Below, one piece after another: positions 13,501 to 27,500 of a DNA stretch of 64,000 nt. Both the position numbers and the translations under genes were made by a program. The notes beneath the pieces are model-generated. The model had not been told where the DNA came from. It was given only the letters and a program-made list of their open reading frames with translations, and made no database searches. The stretch's first letter is position 1, and each line of letters begins with the position of its first letter. The stretch is from Pristionchus mayeri (taxonomy: Eukaryota > Nematoda > Chromadorea > Rhabditida > Neodiplogasteridae): NCBI GenBank assembly GCA_036245805.1, contig BTRK01000003.1:13184464-13248463 (forward strand), in the 5' to 3' direction.

Positions 13501-16500
13501 TTTTCGAACTTTCTGGAACATTCTAGAAGCTTTAGAGCATTTTCGAACTTTCTGGAATATTCTAGAAGCTTTGGAACATTTTCGAACTTTCTGGAATATT
13601 CTAGAAGCTTTGGAACATTTTCGAACTTTCTGGAACATTCTAGAAGCTTTGGAGCATTTTCGAACTTTCTGGGGCATTCTAGAAGCTTTGGAACATTTTC
13701 GAACTTTCTGGGGCATTCTAGAAGCTTTGGAACATTTTCGAACTTTCTTGAACATTCTAGAAGCTTTGGAAAATTTTCGAACTTTCTGGGGCATTCTAGA
13801 AGCTTTGGAACATTTTCGAACTTTCTGGAACATTCTAGAAGCTTTGGAACATTTTCGAACTTTCTGGAACATTCTAGAAGCTTTGGAAAATTTTCGAACT
13901 TTCTGGAACATTCTAGAAGCTTTGGAAAATTTTCGAACTTTCTGGAACATTCTAGAAGCTTTGGAACATTTTCGAACTTTCTGGAACATTCTAGAAGCTT
14001 TAGAGCATTTTCGAACTTTCTGGAACATTCTAGAAGCGTTGGAACATTTTCGAACTTTCTGGAACATTCTAGAAGCGTTGGAACATTTTCGAACTTTCTT
14101 GAACATTCTAGAAGCTTTGGAACATTTTCGAACTTTCTGGGGCATTCTAGAAGCTTTGGAACAATTTCGAACTTTCTGGAACATTCTAGAAGCTTTGGAA
14201 AATTTTCGAACTTTCTGGAACATTCTAGAAGCTTTGGAACATTTTCGAACTTTCTGGAACATTCTAGAAGCTTTGGAACATTTTCGAACTTTCTGGAACA
14301 TTCTAGAAGCTTTAGAGCATTTTCGAACTTTCTGGAATATTCTAGAAGCTTTGGAACATTTTCGAACTTTCTGGAACATTCTAGAAGCTTTGGAGCATTT
14401 TCGAACTTTCTGGAACATTCTAGAAGCTTTGGAACATTTTCGAACTTTCTGGAACATTCTAGAAGCGTTGGAACATTTTCGAACTTTCTGGAACATTCTA
14501 GAAGCGTTGGAACATTTTCGAACTTTCTGGAACATTCTAGAAGCTTTAGAGCATTTTCGAACTTTCTGGAATATTCTAGAAGCTTTGGAACATTTTCGAA
14601 CTTTCTGGAACATTCTAGAAGCGTTGGAACATTTTCGAACTTTCTGGAACATTCTAGAAGCGTTGGAACATTTTCGAACTTTCTGGAACATTCTAGAAGC
14701 GTTGGAACATTTTCGAACTTTCTGGAACATTCTAGAAGCTTTGGAACATTTTCGAACTTTCTGGAACATTCTAGAAGCTTTGGAGCATTTTCGAATTTTC
14801 TGGAACATTCTAGAAGCTTTGGAACATTTTCGAACTTTCTTGAACATTCTAGAAGCTTTGGAAAATTTTCGAACTTTCTGGAACATTCTAGAAGATTTGG
14901 AGCATTTTCGAACTTTCTGGGGCATTCTAGAAGCTTTGGAACATTTTCGAACTTTCTGGGGCATTCTAGAAGCTTTGGAACATATTCGAACTTTCTGGAA
15001 CATTCTAGAAGCTTTGGAACATTTTCGAACTTTCTGGAACATTCTAGAAGCTTTGGAGCATTTTCGAATTTTCTGGAACATTCTAGAAGCTTTGGAACAT
15101 TTTCGAACTTTCTTGAACATTCTAGAAGCTTTGGAAAATTTTCGAACTTTCTGGAACATTCTAGAAGCTTTGGAGCATTTTCGAACTTTCTGGGGCATTC
15201 TAGAAGCTTTGGAACATATTCGAACTTTCTGGAACATTCTAGAAGCTTTGGAGCATTTTCGAACTTTCTGGAACATTCTAGAAGCTTTGGAAAATTTTCG
15301 AACTTTCTGGAACATTCTAGAAGCTTTGGAACATTTTCGAACTTTCTGGAACATTCTAGAAGCTTTAGAGCATTTTCGAACTTTCTGGAATATTCTAGAA
15401 GCTTTGGAACATTTTCGAACTTTCTGGAACATTCTAGAAGCTTTGGAGCATTTTCGAATTTTCTGGAACATTCTAGAAGCTTTGGAAAATTTTCGAACTT
15501 TCTGGAACATTCTAGAAGCTTTGGAACATTTTCGAACTTTCTTGAACATTCTAGAAGCTTTGGAACATTTTCGAACTTTCTGGGGCATTCTAGAAGCTTT
15601 GGAACATTTTCGAACTTTCTGGAACATTCTAGAAGCTTTGGAAAATTTTCGAACTTTCTGGAACATTCTAGAAGCTTTGGAACATTTTCGAACTTTCTTG
15701 AACATTCTAGAAGCTTTGGAAAATTTTCGAACTTTCTGGGGCATTCTAGAAGCTTTGGAACATTTTCGAACTTTCTGGAACATTCTAGAAGCTTTGGAAC
15801 ATTTTCGAACTTTCTGGAACATTCTAGAAGCTTTGGAAAATTTTCGAACTTTCTGGAACATTCTAGAAGCTTTGGAACATTTTCGAACTTTCTTGAACAT
15901 TCTAGAAGCTTTGGAAAATTTTCGAACTTTCTGGAACATTCTAGAAGCTTTAGAGCATTTTCGAACTTTCTGGAATATTCTAGAAGCTTTGGAACATTTT
16001 CGAACTTTCTGGAACATTCTAGAAGCTTTGGAGCATTTTCGAACTTTCTGGGGCATTCTAGAAGCTTTGGAACATTTTCGAACTTTCTGGAACATTCTAG
16101 AAGCTTTGGAAAATTTTCGAACTTTCTGGAACATTCTAGAAGCTTTGGAAAATTTTCGAACTTTCTGGAACATTCTAGAAGCTTTGGAACATTTTCGAAC
16201 TTTCTGGAACATTCTAGAAGCTTTAGAGCATTTTCGAACTTTCTGGAATATTCTAGAAGCTTTGGAACATTTTCGAACTTTCTGGAACATTCTAGAAGCT
16301 TTGGAGCATTTTCGAATTTTCTGGAACATTCTAGAAGCTTTGGAAAATTTTCGAACTTTCTGGAACATTCTAGAAGCTTTGGAACATTTTCGAACTTTCT
16401 TGAACATTCTAGAAGCTTTGGAAAATTTTCGAACTTTCTGGGGCATTCTAGAAGCTTTGGAACATTTTCGAACTTTCTGGAACATTCTAGAAGCTTTGGA

Positions 16501-19110
16501 AAATTTTCGAACTTTCTGGAACATTCTAGAAGCTTTGGAACATTTTCGAACTTTCTGGAACATTCTAGAAGCTTTAGAGCATTTTCGAACTTTCTGGAAT
16601 ATTCTAGAAGCTTTGGAACATTTTCGAACTTTCTGGGGCATTCTAGAAGCTTTGGAAAATTTTCGAACTTTCTGGGGCATTCTAGAAGCTTTGGAACATT
16701 TTCGAACTTTCTGGAACATTCTAGAAGCTTTGGAAAATTTTCGAACTTTCTGGAACATTCTAGAAGCTTTGGAACATTTTCGAACTTTCTGGAACATTCT
16801 AGAAGCTTTAGAGCATTTTCGAACTTTCTGGAATATTCTAGAAGCTTTGGAACATTTTCGAACTTTCTGGAATATTCTAGAAGCTTTGGAACATTTTCGA
16901 ACTTTCTGGAACATTCTAGAAGCTTTGGAGCATTTTCGAACTTTCTGGGGCATTCTAGAAGCTTTGGAACATTTTCGAACTTTCTGGGGCATTCTAGAAG
17001 CTTTGGAACATTTTCGAACTTTCTTGAACATTCTAGAAGCTTTGGAAAATTTTCGAACTTTCTGGGGCATTCTAGAAGCTTTGGAACATTTTCGAACTTT
17101 CTGGAACATTCTAGAAGCTTTGGAACATTTTCGAACTTTCTGGAACATTCTAGAAGCTTTGGAAAATTTTCGAACTTTCTGGAACATTCTAGAAGCTTTG
17201 GAAAATTTTCGAACTTTCTGGAACATTCTAGAAGCTTTGGAACATTTTCGAACTTTCTGGAACATTCTAGAAGCTTTAGAGCATTTTCGAACTTTCTGGA
17301 ACATTCTAGAAGCGTTGGAACATTTTCGAACTTTCTGGAACATTCTAGAAGCGTTGGAACATTTTCGAACTTTCTGGAACATTCTAGAAGCTTTGGAACA
17401 TTTTCGAACTTTCTGGAACATTCTAGAAGCTTTAGAGCATTTTCGAACTTTCTGGAATATTCTAGAAGCTTTGGAACATTTTCGAACTTTCTGGAATATT
17501 CTAGAAGCTTTGGAACATTTTCGAACTTTCTGGAACATTCTAGAAGCTTTGGAGCATTTTCGAACTTTCTGGGGCATTCTAGAAGCTTTGGAACATTTTC
17601 GAACTTTCTGGGGCATTCTAGAAGCTTTGGAACATTTTCGAACTTTCTTGAACATTCTAGAAGCTTTGGAAAATTTTCGAACTTTCTGGGGCATTCTAGA
17701 AGCTTTGGAACATTTTCGAACTTTCTGGAACATTCTAGAAGCTTTGGAACATTTTCGAACTTTCTGGAACATTCTAGAAGCTTTGGAAAATTTTCGAACT
17801 TTCTGGAACATTCTAGAAGCTTTGGAAAATTTTCGAACTTTCTGGAACATTCTAGAAGCTTTGGAACATTTTCGAACTTTCTGGAACATTCTAGAAGCTT
17901 TAGAGCATTTTCGAACTTTCTGGAACATTCTAGAAGCGTTGGAACATTTTCGAACTTTCTGGAACATTCTAGAAGCGTTGGAACATTTTCGAACTTTCTT
18001 GAACATTCTAGAAGCTTTGGAACATTTTCGAACTTTCTGGGGCATTCTAGAAGCTTTGGAACAATTTCGAACTTTCTGGAACATTCTAGAAGCTTTGGAA
18101 AATTTTCGAACTTTCTGGAACATTCTAGAAGCTTTGGAACATTTTCGAACTTTCTGGAACATTCTAGAAGCTTTGGAACATTTTCGAACTTTCTGGAACA
18201 TTCTAGAAGCTTTAGAGCATTTTCGAACTTTCTGGAATATTCTAGAAGCTTTGGAACATTTTCGAACTTTCTGGAACATTCTAGAAGCTTTGGAGCATTT
18301 TCGAACTTTCTGGAACATTCTAGAAGCTTTGGAACATTTTCGAACTTTCTGGAACATTCTAGAAGCGTTGGAACATTTTCGAACTTTCTGGAACATTCTA
18401 GAAGCGTTGGAACATTTTCGAACTTTCTGGAACATTCTAGAAGCTTTAGAGCATTTTCGAACTTTCTGGAATATTCTAGAAGCTTTGGAACATTTTCGAA
18501 CTTTCTGGAACATTCTAGAAGCGTTGGAACATTTTCGAACTTTCTGGAACATTCTAGAAGCGTTGGAACATTTTCGAACTTTCTGGAACATTCTAGAAGC
18601 GTTGGAACATTTTCGAACTTTCTGGAACATTCTAGAAGCTTTGGAACATTTTCGAACTTTCTGGAACATTCTAGAAGCTTTGGAGCATTTTCGAATTTTC
18701 TGGAACATTCTAGAAGCTTTGGAACATTTTCGAACTTTCTTGAACATTCTAGAAGCTTTGGAAAATTTTCGAACTTTCTGGAACATTCTAGAAGATTTGG
18801 AGCATTTTCGAACTTTCTGGGGCATTCTAGAAGCTTTGGAACATTTTCGAACTTTCTGGGGCATTCTAGAAGCTTTGGAACATATTCGAACTTTCTGGAA
18901 CATTCTAGAAGCTTTGGAACATTTTCGAACTTTCTGGAACATTCTAGAAGCTTTGGAGCATTTTCGAATTTTCTGGAACATTCTAGAAGCTTTGGAACAT
19001 TTTCGAACTTTCTTGAACATTCTAGAAGCTTTGGAAAATTTTCGAACTTTCTGGAACATTCTAGAAGCTTTGGAGCATTTTCGAACTTTCTGGGGCATTC
19101 TAGAAGCTTT
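13501..19110. repeat. Pair of ~1.7-kb direct duplications at a 3,900-bp offset
   Basis: Bases about 13,501-15,200 and 17,401-19,100 match line for line at an offset of 3,900 bp (100 units), including rare variants such as the AACAATTTC and GAAGATTTG units. They part at 15,215/19,115, where one copy lacks a GGGGC unit. The stretch between them (about 15.2-17.3 kb) has no GCGTTGG units and looks like the first 11.8 kb, so it appears to be a transposed block of the older-type array. Confidence 0.75.
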
Positions 19111-22100
19111 GGAACATTTTCGAACTTTCTGGGGCATTCTAGAAGCTTTGGAACATATTCGAACTTTCTGGAACATTCTAGAAGCTTTGGAGCATTTTCG
19201 AATTTTCTGGAACATTCTAGAAGCTTTGGAACATTTTCGAACTTTCTGGAACATTCTAGAAGCGTTGGAACATTTTCGAACTTTCTGGAACATTCTAGAA
19301 GCGTTGGAACATTTTCGAACTTTCTGGAACATTCTAGAAGCTTTGGAACATTTTCGAACTTTCTGGAACATTCTAGAAGCTTTGGAGCATTTTCGAATTT
19401 TCTGGAACATTCTAGAAGCTTTGGAACATTTTCGAACTTTCTGGAACATTCAAGAAGCTTTAGAGCATTTTCGAACTTTCTGGAACATTCTAGAAGCTTT
19501 AGAGCATTTTCGAACTTTCTGGAACATTCTAGAAGCTTTGGAAAATTTTCGAACTTTCTGGAACATTCTAGAAGCTTTGGAACATTTTCGAACTTTCTGG
19601 AACATTCTAGAAGCTTTAGAGCATTTTCGAACTTTCTGGAATATTCTAGAAGCTTTGGAACATTTTCGAACTTTCTGGAATATTCTAGAAGCTTTGGAAC
19701 ATTTTCGAACTTTCTGGAACATTCTAGAAGCTTTGGAGCATTTTCGAACTTTCTGGGGCATTCTAGAAGCTTTGGAACATTTTCGAACTTTCTGGGGCAT
19801 TCTAGAAGCTTTGGAACATTTTCGAACTTTCTTGAACATTCTAGAAGCTTTGGAAAATTTTCGAACTTTCTGGGGCATTCTAGAAGCTTTGGAACATTTT
19901 CGAACTTTCTGGAACATTCTAGAAGCTTTGGAACATTTTCGAACTTTCTGGAACATTCTAGAAGCTTTGGAAAATTTTCGAACTTTCTGGAACATTCTAG
20001 AAGCTTTGGAAAATTTTCGAACTTTCTGGAACATTCTAGAAGCTTTGGAACATTTTCGAACTTTCTGGAACATTCTAGAAGCTTTAGAGCATTTTCGAAC
20101 TTTCTGGAACATTCTAGAAGCGTTGGAACATTTTCGAACTTTCTGGAACATTCTAGAAGCGTTGGAACATTTTCGAACTTTCTTGAACATTCTAGAAGCT
20201 TTGGAACATTTTCGAACTTTCTGGGGCATTCTAGAAGCTTTGGAACAATTTCGAACTTTCTGGAACATTCTAGAAGCTTTGGAACATTTTCGAACTTTCT
20301 GGAACATTCTAGAAGCTTTGGAGCATTTTCGAACTTTCTGGAACATTCTAGAAGCTTTGGAACATTTTCGAACTTTCTGGAACATTCTAGAAGCGTTGGA
20401 ACATTTTCGAACTTTCTGGAACATTCTAGAAGCGTTGGAACATTTTCGAACTTTCTGGAACATTCTAGAAGCTTTAGAGCATTTTCGAACTTTCTGGAAT
20501 ATTCTAGAAGCTTTGGAACATTTTCGAACTTTCTGGAACATTCTAGAAGCGTTGGAACATTTTCGAACTTTCTGGAACATTCTAGAAGCGTTGGAACATT
20601 TTCGAACTTTCTGGAACATTCTAGAAGCGTTGGAACATTTTCGAACTTTCTGGAACATTCTAGAAGCTTTGGAACATTTTCGAACTTTCTGGAACATTCT
20701 AGAAGCTTTGGAGCATTTTCGAATTTTCTGGAACATTCTAGAAGCTTTGGAACATTTTCGAACTTTCTTGAACATTCTAGAAGCTTTGGAAAATTTTCGA
20801 ACTTTCTGGAACATTCTAGAAGATTTGGAGCATTTTCGAACTTTCTGGGGCATTCTAGAAGCTTTGGAACATTTTCGAACTTTCTGGGGCATTCTAGAAG
20901 CTTTGGAACATATTCGAACTTTCTGGAACATTCTAGAAGCTTTGGAACATTTTCGAACTTTCTGGAACATTCTAGAAGCTTTGGAGCATTTTCGAATTTT
21001 CTGGAACATTCTAGAAGCTTTGGAACATTTTCGAACTTTCTTGAACATTCTAGAAGCTTTGGAAAATTTTCGAACTTTCTGGAACATTCTAGAAGCTTTG
21101 GAGCATTTTCGAACTTTCTGGGGCATTCTAGAAGCTTTGGAACATTTTCGAACTTTCTGGGGCATTCTAGAAGCTTTGGAACATATTCGAACTTTCTGGA
21201 ACATTCTAGAAGCTTTGGAGCATTTTCGAATTTTCTGGAACATTCTAGAAGCTTTGGAACATTTTCGAACTTTCTGGAACATTCTAGAAGCTTTGGAACA
21301 TTTTCGAACTTTCTGGAACATTCTAGAAGCTTTGGAGCATTTTCGAATTTTCTGGAACATTCTAGAAGCTTTGGAACATTTTCGAACTTTCTTGAACATT
21401 CTAGAAGCTTTGGAAAATTTTCGAACTTTCTGGAACATTCTAGAAGCTTTGGAGCATTTTCGAACTTTCTGGGGCATTCTAGAAGCTTTGGAACATTTTC
21501 GAACTTTCTGGGGCATTCTAGAAGCTTTGGAACATATTCGAACTTTCTGGAACATTCTAGAAGCTTTGGAGCATTTTCGAATTTTCTGGAACATTCTAGA
21601 AGCTTTGGAACATTTTCGAACTTTCTGGAACATTCTAGAAGCGTTGGAACATTTTCGAACTTTCTGGAACATTCTAGAAGCGTTGGAACATTTTCGAACT
21701 TTCTGGAACATTCTAGAAGCTTTGGAACATTTTCGAACTTTCTGGAACATTCTAGAAGCTTTGGAGCATTTTCGAATTTTCTGGAACATTCTAGAAGCTT
21801 TGGAACATTTTCGAACTTTCTGGAACATTCAAGAAGCTTTAGAGCATTTTCGAACTTTCTGGAACATTCTAGAAGCTTTAGAGCATTTTCGAACTTTCTG
21901 GAATATTCTAGAAGCTTTGGAACATTTTCGAACTTTCTGGAACATTCTAGAAGCTTTGGAACATTTTCGAACTTTCTGGAACATTCTAGAAGCGTTGGAA
22001 CATTTTCGAACTTTCTGGAACATTCTAGAAGCGTTGGAACATTTTCGAACTTTTTGGAACATTCTAGAAGCTTTAGAGCATTTTCGAATTTTCTGGAACA

Positions 22101-24539
22101 TTCTAGAAGCTTTGGAAAATTTTCGAACTTTCTGGAACATTCTAGAAGCTTTGGAGCATTTTCGAATTTTCTGGAACATTCTAGAAGCTTTGGAACATTT
22201 TCGAACTTTCTGGAACATTCTAGAAGCGTTGGAACATTTTCGAACTTTCTGGAACATTCTAGAAGCGTTGGAACATTTTCGAACTTTTTGGAACATTCTA
22301 GAAGCTTTAGAGCATTTTCGAATTTTCTGGAACATTCTAGAAGCTTTGGAACATTTTCGAACTTTCTGGAACATTCAAGAAGCTTTAGAGCATTTTCGAA
22401 CTTTCTGGAACATTCTAGAAGCTTTAGAGCATTTTCGAACTTTCTGGAATATTCTAGAAGCTTTGGAACATTTTCGAACTTTCTGGAACATTCTAGAAGC
22501 TTTGGAACATTTTCGAACTTTCTTGAACATTCTAGAAGCTTTGGAAAATTTTCGAACTTTCTGGAACATTCTAGAAGCTTTGGAACATTTTCGAACTTTC
22601 TGGAACATTCTAGAAGCTTTGGAGCATTTTCGAATTTTCTGGAACATTCTAGAAGCTTTGGAACATTTTCGAACTTTCTGGAACATTCTAGAAGCGTTGG
22701 AACATTTTCGAACTTTCTGGAACATTCTAGAAGCGTTGGAACATTTTCGAACTTTCTGGAACATTCTAGAAGCTTTAGAGCATTTTCGAACTTTCTGGAA
22801 TATTCTAGAAGCTTTGGAACATTTTCGAACTTTCTGGAACATTCTAGAAGCTTTGGAGCATTTTCAAATTTTCTGGAACATTCTAGAAGCTTTGGAACAT
22901 TTTCGAACTTTCTGGAACATTCTAGAAGCTTTGGAACATTTTCGAACTTTCTGGAACATTCTAGAAGCTTTGGAGCATTTTCGAATTTTCTGGAACATTC
23001 TAGAAGCTTTGGAACATTTTCGAACTTTCTGGAACATTCTAGAAGCGTTGGAACATTTTCGAACTTTCTGGAACATTCTAGAAGCTTTGGAAAATTTTCG
23101 AACTTTCTGGGGCATTCTAGAAGCGTTGGAACATTTTCGAACTTTCTGGAACATTCTAGAAGCGTTGGAACATTTTCGAACTTTCTGGAACATTCTAGAA
23201 GCTTTAGAGCATTTTCGAACTTTCTGGAATATTCTAGAAGCTTTGGAACATTTTCGAACTTTCTGGAACATTCTAGAAGCTTTGGAGCATTTTCAAATTT
23301 TCTGGAACATTCTAGAAGCTTTGGAACATTTTCGAACTTTCTGGAACATTCTAGAAGCGTTGGAACATTTTCGAACTTTCTGGAACATTCTAGAAGCGTT
23401 GGAACATTTTCGAACTTTCTGGAACATTCTAGAAGCTTTAGAGCATTTTCGAACTTTCTGGAATATTCTAGAAGCTTTGGAACATTTTCGAACTTTCTGG
23501 AACATTCTAGAAGCTTTGGAGCATTTTCAAATTTTCTGGAACATTCTAGAAGCTTTGGAACATTTTCGAACTTTCTGGAACATTCTAGAAGCTTTGGAAC
23601 ATTTTCGAACTTTCTGGAACATTCTAGAAGCTTTGGAGCATTTTCGAATTTTCTGGAACATTCTAGAAGCTTTGGAACATTTTCGAACTTTCTGGAACAT
23701 TCTAGAAGCGTTGGAACATTTTCGAACTTTCTGGAACATTCTAGAAGCGTTGGAACATTCTAGAAGCGTTGGAACATTTTCGAACTTTCTGGAACATTCT
23801 AGAAGCTTTGGAACATTTTCGAACTTTCTGGAACATTCTAGAAGCTTTGGAGCATTTTCGAATTTTCTGGAACATTCTAGAAGCTTTGGAACATTTTCGA
23901 ACTTTCTGGAACATTCTAGAAGCGTTGGAACATTTTCGAACTTTCTGGAACATTCTAGAAGCGTTGGAACATTTTCGAACTTTCTGGAACATTCTAGAAG
24001 CGTTGGAACATTTTCGAACTTTCTGGAACATTCTAGAAGCTTTGGAGCATTTTCGAATTTTCTGGAACATTCTAGAAGCTTTGGAAAATTTTCGAACTTT
24101 CTGGAACATTCTAGAAGCTTTGGAACATTTTCGAACTTTCTGGAACATTCTAGAAGCTTTGGAGCATTTTCGAATTTTCTGGAACATTCTAGAAGCTTTG
24201 GAACATTTTCGAACTTTCTGGAACATTCTAGAAGCGTTGGAACATTTTCGAACTTTCTGGAACATTCTAGAAGCGTTGGAACATTTTCGAACTTTCTGGA
24301 ACATTCTAGAAGCTTTGGAACATTTTCGAACTTTCTGGAACATTCTAGAAGCTTTGGAACATTTTCGAACTTTCTGGAACATTCTAGAAGCTTTGGAACA
24401 TTTTCGAACTTTCTGGAACATTCTAGAAGCTTTGGAACATTTTCGAACTTTCTGGAACATTCTAGAAGCGTTGGAACATTTTCGAACTTTCTGGAACATT
24501 CTAGAAGCGTTGGAACATTTTCGAACTTTCTGGAACATT

Positions 24540-27500
24540 CTAGAAGCGTTGGAACATTTTCGAACTTTCTGGAACATTCTAGAAGCTTTGGAACATTTTC
24601 GAACTTTCTGGAACATTCTAGAAGCTTTGGAGCATTTTCGAATTTTCTGGAACATTCTAGAAGCTTTGGAGCATTTTCGAATTTTCTGGAACATTCTAGA
24701 AGCTTTGGAACATTTTCAAACTTTCTGGAACATTCAAGAAGCTTTAGAGCATTTTCGAACTTTCTGGAATATTCTAGAAGCTTTGGAACATTTTCGAACT
24801 TTCTGGAACATTCTAGAAGCTTTGGAACATTTTCGAACTTTCTGGAACATTCTAGAAGCTTTGGAACATTTTCGAACTTTCTGGAACATTCTAGAAGCTT
24901 TGGAACATTTTCGAACTTTCTGGAACATTCTAGAAGCGTTGGAACATTTTCGAACTTTCTGGAACATTCTAGAAGCGTTGGAACATTTTCGAACTTTCTG
25001 GAACATTCTAGAAACTTTAGAGCATTTTCGAATTTTCTGGAACATTCTAGAAGCTTTGGAACATTTTCGAACTTTCTGGAACATTCAAGAAGCTTTAGAG
25101 CATTTTCGAACTTTCTGGAACATTCTAGAAGCTTTAGAGCATTTTCGAACTTTCTGGAATATTCTAGAAGCTTTGGAACATTTTCGAACTTTCTGGAACA
25201 TTCTAGAAGCTTTGGAACATTTTCGAACTTTCTGGAACATTCTAGAAGCTTTGGAACATTTTCGAACTTTCTGGAACATTCTAGAAGCTTTGGAGCATTT
25301 TCGAATTTTCTGGAACATTCTAGAAGCTTTGGAACATTTTCGAACTTTCTGGAACATTCTAGAAGCGTTGGAACATTTTCGAACTTTCTGGAACATTCTA
25401 GAAGCGTTGGAACATTTTCGAACTTTCTGGAACATTCTAGAAGCTTTAGAGCATTTTCGAACTTTCTGGAATATTCTAGAAGCTTTGGAACATTTTCGAA
25501 CTTTCTGGAACATTCTAGAAGCTTTGGAGCATTTTCAAATTTTCTGGAACATTCTAGAAGCTTTGGAACATTTTCGAACTTTCTGGAACATTCTAGAAGC
25601 TTTGGAACATTTTCGAACTTTCTGGAACATTCTAGAAGCTTTGGAGCATTTTCGAATTTTCTGGAACATTCTAGAAGCTTTGGAACATTTTCGAACTTTC
25701 TGGAACATTCTAGAAGCGTTGGAACATTTTCGAACTTTCTGGAACATTCTAGAAGCGTTGGAACATTTTCGAACTTTCTGGAACATTCTAGAAGCGTTGG
25801 AACATTTTCGAACTTTCTGGAACATTCTAGAAGCTTTGGAACATTTTCGAACTTTCTAGAACATTCTAGAAGCTTTGGAGCATTTTCGAATTTTCTGGAA
25901 CATTCTAGAAGCTTTGGAACATTTTCGAACTTTCTGGAACATTCTAGAAGCGTTGGAACATTTTCGAACTTTCTGGAACATTCTAGAAGCTTTGGAGCAT
26001 TTTCGAATTTTCTGGAACATTCTAGAAGCTTTGGAAAATTTTCGAACTTTCTGGAACATTCTAGAAGCTTTGGAACATTTTCGAACTTTCTGGAACATTC
26101 TAGAAGCTTTGGAGCATTTTCGAATTTTCTGGAACATTCTAGAAGCTTTGGAACATTTTCGAACTTTCTGGAACATTCTAGAAGCGTTGGAACATTTTCG
26201 AACTTTCTGGAACATTCTAGAAGCTTTGGAACATTTTCGAACTTTCTGGAACATTCTAGAAGCTTTGGAACATTTTCGAACTTTCTGGAACATTCTAGAA
26301 GCTTTGGAGCATTTTCGAACTTTCTGGAACATTCTAGAAGCGTTGGAACATTTTCGAACTTTCTGGAACATTCTAGAAGCGTTGGAACATTTTCGAACTT
26401 TCTGGAACATTCTAGAAGCTTTGGAACATTTTCGAACTTTCTGGAACATTCTAGAAGCTTTGGAACATTTTCGAACTTTCTGGAACATTCTAGAAGCTTT
26501 GGAACATTTTCGAACTTTCTGGGGCATTCTAGAAGCTTTGGAACATTTTCGAACTTTCTGGAACATTCTAGAAGCTTTGGAACATTTTCGAACTTTCTGG
26601 AACATTCTAGAAGCTTTGGAAAATTTTCGAACTTTCTGGAACATTCTAGAAGCTTTGGAACATTTTCGAACTTTCTGGAACATTCTAGAAGCTTTGGAGC
26701 ATTTTCGAATTTTCTGGAACATTCTAGAAGCTTTGGAACATTTTCGAACTTTCTGGAACATTCTAGAAGCGTTGGAACATTTTCGAACTTTCTGGAACAT
26801 TCTAGAAGCGTTGGAACATTTTCGAACTTTCTGGAACATTCTAGAAGCTTTGGAACATTTTCGAACTTTCTGGAACATTCTAGAAGCTTTGGAGCATTTT
26901 CGAATTTTCTGGAAAATTCTAGAAGCTTTGGAACATTTTCGAACTTTCTGGAACATTCAAGAAGCTTTAGAGCATTTTCGAACTTTCTGGAACATTCTAG
27001 AAGCTTTAGAGCATTTTCGAACTTTCTGGAATATTCTAGAAGCTTTGGAACATTTTCGAACTTTCTGGAACATTCTAGAAGCTTTGGAACATTTTCGAAC
27101 TTTCTTGAACATTCTAGAAGCTTTGGAAAATTTTCGAACTTTCTGGAACATTCTAGAAGCTTTGGAACATTTTCGAACTTTCTGGAACATTCTAGAAGCT
27201 TTGGAGCATTTTCGAATTTTCTGGAACATTCTAGAAGCTTTGGAACATTTTCGAACTTTCTGGAACATTCTAGAAGCGTTGGAACATTTTCGAACTTTCT
27301 GGAACATTCTAGAAGCGTTGGAACATTTTCGAACTTTCTGGAACATTCTAGAAGCTTTAGAGCATTTTCGAACTTTCTGGAATATTCTAGAAGCTTTGGA
27401 ACATTTTCGAACTTTCTGGAACATTCTAGAAGCTTTGGAGCATTTTCAAATTTTCTGGAACATTCTAGAAGCTTTGGAACATTTTCGAACTTTCTGGAAC